A stretch of 8,811 bases of DNA from Actinomycetes bacterium (GTDB lineage Bacteria; Actinomycetota; Actinomycetes; Actinomycetales; Cellulomonadaceae). The notes under the pieces were generated by a model that did no database searches, was not told the DNA's origin, and worked only from the letters and a program-made list of their open reading frames with translations. Numbering within the stretch: the stretch's first letter is position 1; the number at the start of each line of letters is the position of its first letter. The position numbers and the translations under genes were made by a program. Positions 5,858-8,811 of this stretch are shown here, piece by piece. The DNA is taken from NCBI GenBank assembly GCA_023418375.1, contig JAEZZV010000110.1:1-8811 (forward strand), given 5' to 3'.

Positions 5858-7957
5858 GTGCGTCCCGTGACCGACCTCCAGCGTCGGATGACCCCGTTCG
5901 AAGTCGTCTCCGAGTACCGACCCTCCGGTGACCAGCCCCAGGCCATCGACGACCTCGCGGACAGGATCCAGGCGGGGGAGAAGGACGTCGTCCTGCTCGG
6001 CGCGACCGGAACGGGCAAGTCCGCGACGACCGCCTGGCTCATCGAGCGCCTCCAGCGCCCGACCCTCGTCATGGCTCCGAACAAGACGCTCGCTGCCCAG
6101 CTCACGACCGAGTTCCGCGAGCTGCTGCCGAACAACGCCGTGGAGTACTTCGTCTCGTACTACGACTACTACCAGCCCGAGGCGTACATCGCGCAGACGG
6201 ACACCTACATCGAGAAGGACTCCTCGATCAACGAGGAGGTGGAGCGGCTGCGGCACTCGGCGACGAACTCGCTGCTCACCCGCCGCGACGTCGTCGTGGT
6301 GGCCTCCGTGTCGTGCATCTACGGGTTGGGCACCCCGCAGGAGTACGTGGATCGCATGGTCCCCGTCGCCGTGGGGGACCAGATCGAGCGGGACCAGCTC
6401 CTGCGTAGGTTCGTCGCGATGCAGTACACGCGCAACGACATGGCGTTCACCCGCGGGACGTTCCGCGTGCGCGGCGACACGGTGGAGATCATCCCGGTGT
6501 ACGAGGAGCTGGCTGTCCGGATCGAGTTCTTCGGGGACGAGGTCGAGGCGATCCAGATGCTGCACCCCGTCACGGGGGACGTGCTCCGGTCCGAGCAGCA
6601 GACGTTCCTGTTCCCCGCGTCGCACTACGTGGCCGGCCCGGAGCGCATGGAGCGGGCCACGGCCGGGATCGAGGCCGAGCTCGAGGAGCGGCTCGCCGAG
6701 CTCGAGGCGCAGAACAAGCTCCTGGAGGCGCAGCGGCTGCGCATGCGCACCACCTACGACCTGGAGATGATGCGCCAGGTCGGCTCGTGCTCGGGCATCG
6801 AGAACTACTCGAGGCACATCGACGGCCGGGCACCCGGGTCGCCGCCGAACACCTTGCTGGACTACTTCCCCGAGGACTTCCTGCTCGTCATCGACGAGTC
6901 GCACGTGACCGTCCCGCAGATCGGGGCGATGTACGAGGGCGACATGTCCCGCAAGAGGTCGCTCGTCGAGCACGGCTTCCGGCTGCCCTCGGCGATGGAC
7001 AACCGGCCGCTGCGTTGGGAGGAGTTCGTCGACCGCATCGGGCAGACCGTCTACCTGTCCGCCACGCCCGGCCCCTACGAGCTCGCGCAGTCCGACGGCG
7101 TGGTCGAGCAGATCATCCGGCCGACCGGCCTCGTGGACCCCGAGGTGGTGATCAAGCCGACGCGGGGGCAGATCGACGACCTGCTCGACGAGATCCGCAC
7201 CCGGACCGAGCGCGACGAGCGCGTCCTGGTCACGACGCTGACCAAGAAGATGGCGGAGGACCTCACCGACTACCTGCTGGAACGCGGCGTCAAGGTGCAG
7301 TACCTCCACTCGGAGGTCGACACGCTGCGCCGCATCGAGCTGCTGCGCGAGCTCCGGCTCGGGACCGTGGACGTGCTCGTCGGCATCAACCTTCTGCGGG
7401 AGGGCCTGGACCTGCCCGAGGTCTCGCTGGTGAGCATCCTCGACGCGGACAAGGAGGGGTTCCTGCGGTCCGAGACGTCGCTCATCCAGACGATCGGGCG
7501 CGCGGCCCGGAACGTCTCCGGCCAGGTGCACATGTACGCGGACGCCATCACACCGTCGATGGCTCGGGCGATCGACGAGACGAACCGCCGACGCGAGAAG
7601 CAGCTCGAGTACAACCGCGTCAACGGCGTCGACCCCACCCCGCTGCGCAAGCGGATCGCGGACGTGACGGACATGCTTGCCCGGGAAGACCTCGACACCT
7701 CAGAGCTCCTCAAGGGCGGCTACCGGCAACCGGCTCGGGGTGGTCGCGGCGCCCCTACTCCGGCGGGTTCGGGACCGGAGCACGCGTCCCGTCGGGCCGA
7801 CGTGCCGGCGGCGGACCTCGCCGAGCTCGTCCAGGAGCTCACGGAGCAGATGCATGTGGCCGCGGGGGAGCTCCAGTTCGAGCTGGCAGCCCGGCTGCGG
7901 GACGAGATCGCGGACCTCAAGCGGGAGCTGCGCAAGGCGCGTGCCGCGACCGCGTGA
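5858..7957 (+). CDS. uvrB: Excinuclease ABC subunit B
   Basis: UvrB is the damage-verifying helicase-like subunit of nucleotide excision repair; it is loaded by UvrA and recruits UvrC. The 699-residue product is complete. It has the Walker A box GATGTGKS (48-55) and the tyrosine-rich beta-hairpin YYDYYQPEAYIAQTD (101-115) that clamps damaged DNA. Further motifs are SCIYGLG (152-158), the DESH Walker B box (346-349, in LLVIDESHVTVPQ), YLSATPGPYE (399-408), GINLLREGLDLPE (509-521) and QTIGRAARN (544-552). A linker rich in Gly/Pro/Arg (about 622-650) leads to a C-terminal UVR domain (653-691), the UvrC-binding coiled coil. The start at GTG 5858 is preferred because a -10 element lies 6 nt upstream; the reading from 5774 adds a low-complexity stretch with no homology. 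Its place after rpsA-coaE is conserved in actinobacteria. Identification is secure. Confidence 0.98.
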   Translation: MRPVTDLQRRMTPFEVVSEYRPSGDQPQAIDDLADRIQAGEKDVVLLGATGTGKSATTAWLIERLQRPTLVMAPNKTLAAQLTTEFRELLPNNAVEYFVSYYDYYQPEAYIAQTDTYIEKDSSINEEVERLRHSATNSLLTRRDVVVVASVSCIYGLGTPQEYVDRMVPVAVGDQIERDQLLRRFVAMQYTRNDMAFTRGTFRVRGDTVEIIPVYEELAVRIEFFGDEVEAIQMLHPVTGDVLRSEQQTFLFPASHYVAGPERMERATAGIEAELEERLAELEAQNKLLEAQRLRMRTTYDLEMMRQVGSCSGIENYSRHIDGRAPGSPPNTLLDYFPEDFLLVIDESHVTVPQIGAMYEGDMSRKRSLVEHGFRLPSAMDNRPLRWEEFVDRIGQTVYLSATPGPYELAQSDGVVEQIIRPTGLVDPEVVIKPTRGQIDDLLDEIRTRTERDERVLVTTLTKKMAEDLTDYLLERGVKVQYLHSEVDTLRRIELLRELRLGTVDVLVGINLLREGLDLPEVSLVSILDADKEGFLRSETSLIQTIGRAARNVSGQVHMYADAITPSMARAIDETNRRREKQLEYNRVNGVDPTPLRKRIADVTDMLAREDLDTSELLKGGYRQPARGGRGAPTPAGSGPEHASRRADVPAADLAELVQELTEQMHVAAGELQFELAARLRDEIADLKRELRKARAATA

Positions 7958-8084
7958 GCGACGAGCACGCTGCGACGCGCGTCCCCCCGACGTCGAGCCG
8001 ACCCTCGTGCGTGCGGGCGGCGTCCGCGCAGGTCGTAGCCCTGGCCGGTCTTGATCGCGCCAGAACACACAGAAACACGCCATA

Positions 8085-8094
8085 CGGGTGAAGT
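8085..8094 (+). promoter_or_regulatory. CGGGTGAAGT motif, copy upstream of the plus-strand secreted gene
   Basis: The same 10-mer as at 5745-5754 (minus), here 81 nt before ATG 8176. It lies in the A-rich part of the 218-bp gap after uvrB, followed by two CAAAA tracts (8101-8105 and 8110-8114). Function is unknown. Confidence 0.3.
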
Positions 8095-8120
8095 GGTCGC
8101 CAAAACAGGACAAAATCGGG

Positions 8121-8126
8121 CATAGT
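8121..8126 (+). promoter_or_regulatory. Candidate -10 element for the terminal secreted protein gene
   Basis: CATAGT matches TATAAT at four of six positions and lies in the least GC-rich stretch of the gap 7958-8175. No standard -35 occurs 16-18 bp upstream, though AGGACAAAATCGGG precedes it, so an alternative sigma factor or activator is possible. A start near 8132 would give a leader of about 44 nt. The rest of this gap holds no ORF and no convincing uvrB terminator. Confidence 0.35.
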
Positions 8127-8132
8127 TCTCGC

Positions 8133-8148
8133 CGGACGTACTGGTCCG
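8133..8148 (+). promoter_or_regulatory. Small inverted repeat in the leader of the terminal gene
   Basis: CGGAC (8133-8137) and GTCCG (8144-8148) can pair around a 6-nt loop. It would lie at the very 5' end of the predicted transcript, upstream of the GAGGA ribosome-binding site (8162-8166). It may be an mRNA 5' stem-loop or an operator. Confidence 0.3.
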
Positions 8149-8175
8149 TATCCCCCGTCACGAGGACTCTCCACT

Positions 8176-8811
8176 ATGCGTATCGCGCGTCGTTCCACGC
8201 TCGCGGCCCTTACCACGGGCCTCATCATCGCCCTGCTCCCCGCCGCCGCGAACGCGTGCGACGACCGGGGCCCCTGGCCTGGCCACGGTGACCGCCCGGT
8301 CGAGCTGACGCTCATCTACGTCTACCCGAAGGTGAACCCTGCGGCTCCGGCCTCGTGGGACAACTCCGGTGAGCAGCACCTGATCCAGGTGCGCGACGGT
8401 CTGTCGTGGACCGACTCCATCGACCGCACGCTCCTGCCGGCCGAGGTGTGCGGCGACGGCTGGGGGGTGCAGGAGGACAAGACCCGGGGCGTGGCCCGAG
8501 ACGCCGTCCCGACGGTCGTGGACCGTCGCACCTGGACGGGCGTGCTCACCTGGCCGCAGCTCGTCGACGCCCGCCACCGCGACCTGTCGCAGTACGTGGA
8601 GGTCCCCGCGTGTGAGCCTGTCGTCCCGCCGATCACGCCCCCCACGACCCCGCCGACCACGCCGACCACGCCGACCACGCCCCCCACGACCCCGCCGACC
8701 ACGCCCCCCGCGACCCCGCCGACCACGCCCCCCGCGACCCCGCCCGCGACGCCTCCGGCCACCCCGCCGGCGACGCCTGTGGTGACTCCGCCACCGGCGC
8801 CCGTGGTGCTC
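8176..8811 (+). CDS. Secreted protein with Pro/Thr/Ala repeat tail, partial at 3' end
   Basis: The reading frame stays open for 212 codons to the end of the window; the stop is not seen. A Sec signal peptide is clear: MRIARR, hydrophobic core LAALTTGLIIALLPAAA (9-25) and cleavage at ANA before Cys28. A mature domain of about 120 residues follows, with VELTLIYVYPKV (42-53), VCGDGWGVQED (91-101), LTWPQLVD (124-131) and YVEVPACEP (140-148). From residue 154 the protein is a Pro/Thr, later Pro/Ala, repeat typical of a wall-spanning stalk. A C-terminal LPXTG or other anchor may follow outside the window. The domain layout resembles the protein at 5123-5659. Start ATG 8176 has GAGGA 9 nt upstream and gives the signal peptide directly. 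A lipoprotein reading is disfavoured, because ANAC is a poor lipobox. I do not recognise a function; a cell-surface role is inferred. Confidence 0.8.
   Translation, partial: MRIARRSTLAALTTGLIIALLPAAANACDDRGPWPGHGDRPVELTLIYVYPKVNPAAPASWDNSGEQHLIQVRDGLSWTDSIDRTLLPAEVCGDGWGVQEDKTRGVARDAVPTVVDRRTWTGVLTWPQLVDARHRDLSQYVEVPACEPVVPPITPPTTPPTTPTTPTTPPTTPPTTPPATPPTTPPATPPATPPATPPATPVVTPPPAPVVL
8635..8772 (+). repeat. 24-bp tandem repeat encoding Pro/Thr(Ala) octapeptides
   Basis: Five 24-bp units encode TPPTTPPT-type octapeptides: 8635-8658, 8677-8700, 8701-8724, 8725-8748 and 8749-8772. Units 1 and 2 are separated by two 9-bp-type ACGCCGACC blocks (8659-8676). Units 1 and 2 are identical, unit 3 differs by a single Thr-to-Ala codon change, and units 4 and 5 drift to Ala and to synonymous codons. 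The gradient suggests recent slippage at the 5' end. The minus strand carries many runs of four to six G. Confidence 0.85.

Noticed and set aside
5726..7531. A 601-codon open frame on the minus strand opposite uvrB
   Set aside because: Same cause: long antisense frames arise in very GC-rich genes. The translation shows no recognisable motif and uvrB is certain.
7958..8050. A terminator directly after uvrB
   Set aside because: The best stem (GCGG/CCGC near 8016-8026) is only 4 bp before a mismatch and no U-tract follows, so I do not call it.
8251..8262. Lipoprotein signal at Cys28 of the terminal secreted protein
   Set aside because: The residues before Cys are Ala-Asn-Ala, a poor lipobox (normally Leu at -3 and Ala/Ser/Thr at -2) but a good signal peptidase I site.
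8322..8762. Minus-strand frame with striking Gly-Gly-Val repeats opposite the terminal secreted gene
   Set aside because: The GGV pattern is simply the complement of the Pro/Thr repeat in the sense frame, which has a signal peptide and Shine-Dalgarno.
1..8811. Mobile element, CRISPR array, defence island or tRNA
   Set aside because: No transposase, integrase, spaced direct repeats, nuclease/toxin partners or cloverleaf sequences were seen; the region reads as core genome with two surface-protein genes.

Overview
The window looks like a core-genome segment of a very GC-rich actinobacterium. Strong G/C bias at third codon positions, frequent GTG starts, TANNNT-type -10 elements, apparent leaderless genes and the actinobacterial order rpsA-coaE-uvrB all point there. 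The protein sequences and the Pro/Thr-rich secreted proteins fit the Cellulomonadaceae/Micrococcales, but the genus assignment is inference.

Layout from left to right: bases 1-46 hold nothing I can support. A class I SAM-dependent methyltransferase (47-895, minus) is divergent from a group III-type 6-phosphofructokinase gene pfkA (1018-2043, plus). A strong SigA-like promoter and a leader of about 120 nt precede rpsA, ribosomal protein S1 (2220-3689). Two tandem GC-rich hairpins close rpsA. Then come coaE, dephospho-CoA kinase (3843-4511), and pcp, pyroglutamyl peptidase I (4508-5095), coupled by a GTGA overlap. A hairpin separates pcp from a convergent gene for a small secreted protein with a Pro/Gly repeat tail (5123-5659, minus). 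uvrB, excinuclease subunit B (5858-7957, plus), follows. The window ends inside a second secreted protein gene (8176 onward, plus) with a Pro/Thr/Ala tandem-repeat tail that runs off the edge.

The housekeeping genes cover glycolysis (pfkA), translation (rpsA), the last step of CoA synthesis (coaE) and nucleotide excision repair (uvrB). They do not form one pathway; their neighbourhood is largely a conserved order. The accessory part is the pair of exported proteins on either side of uvrB. They share an architecture (signal peptide, small domain with a Cys-Gly-x-Gly-x-Val-Gln-type motif, a Cys just before a Pro-rich tail) and possibly an upstream 10-mer at similar distance from their starts, so they may be distant paralogues of one surface-protein family. 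I see no tRNA, rRNA, CRISPR array, insertion sequence, prophage or defence system. The most useful observations concern leaderless starts, the rpsA leader, the PFK phospho-donor residues and the two secreted proteins.
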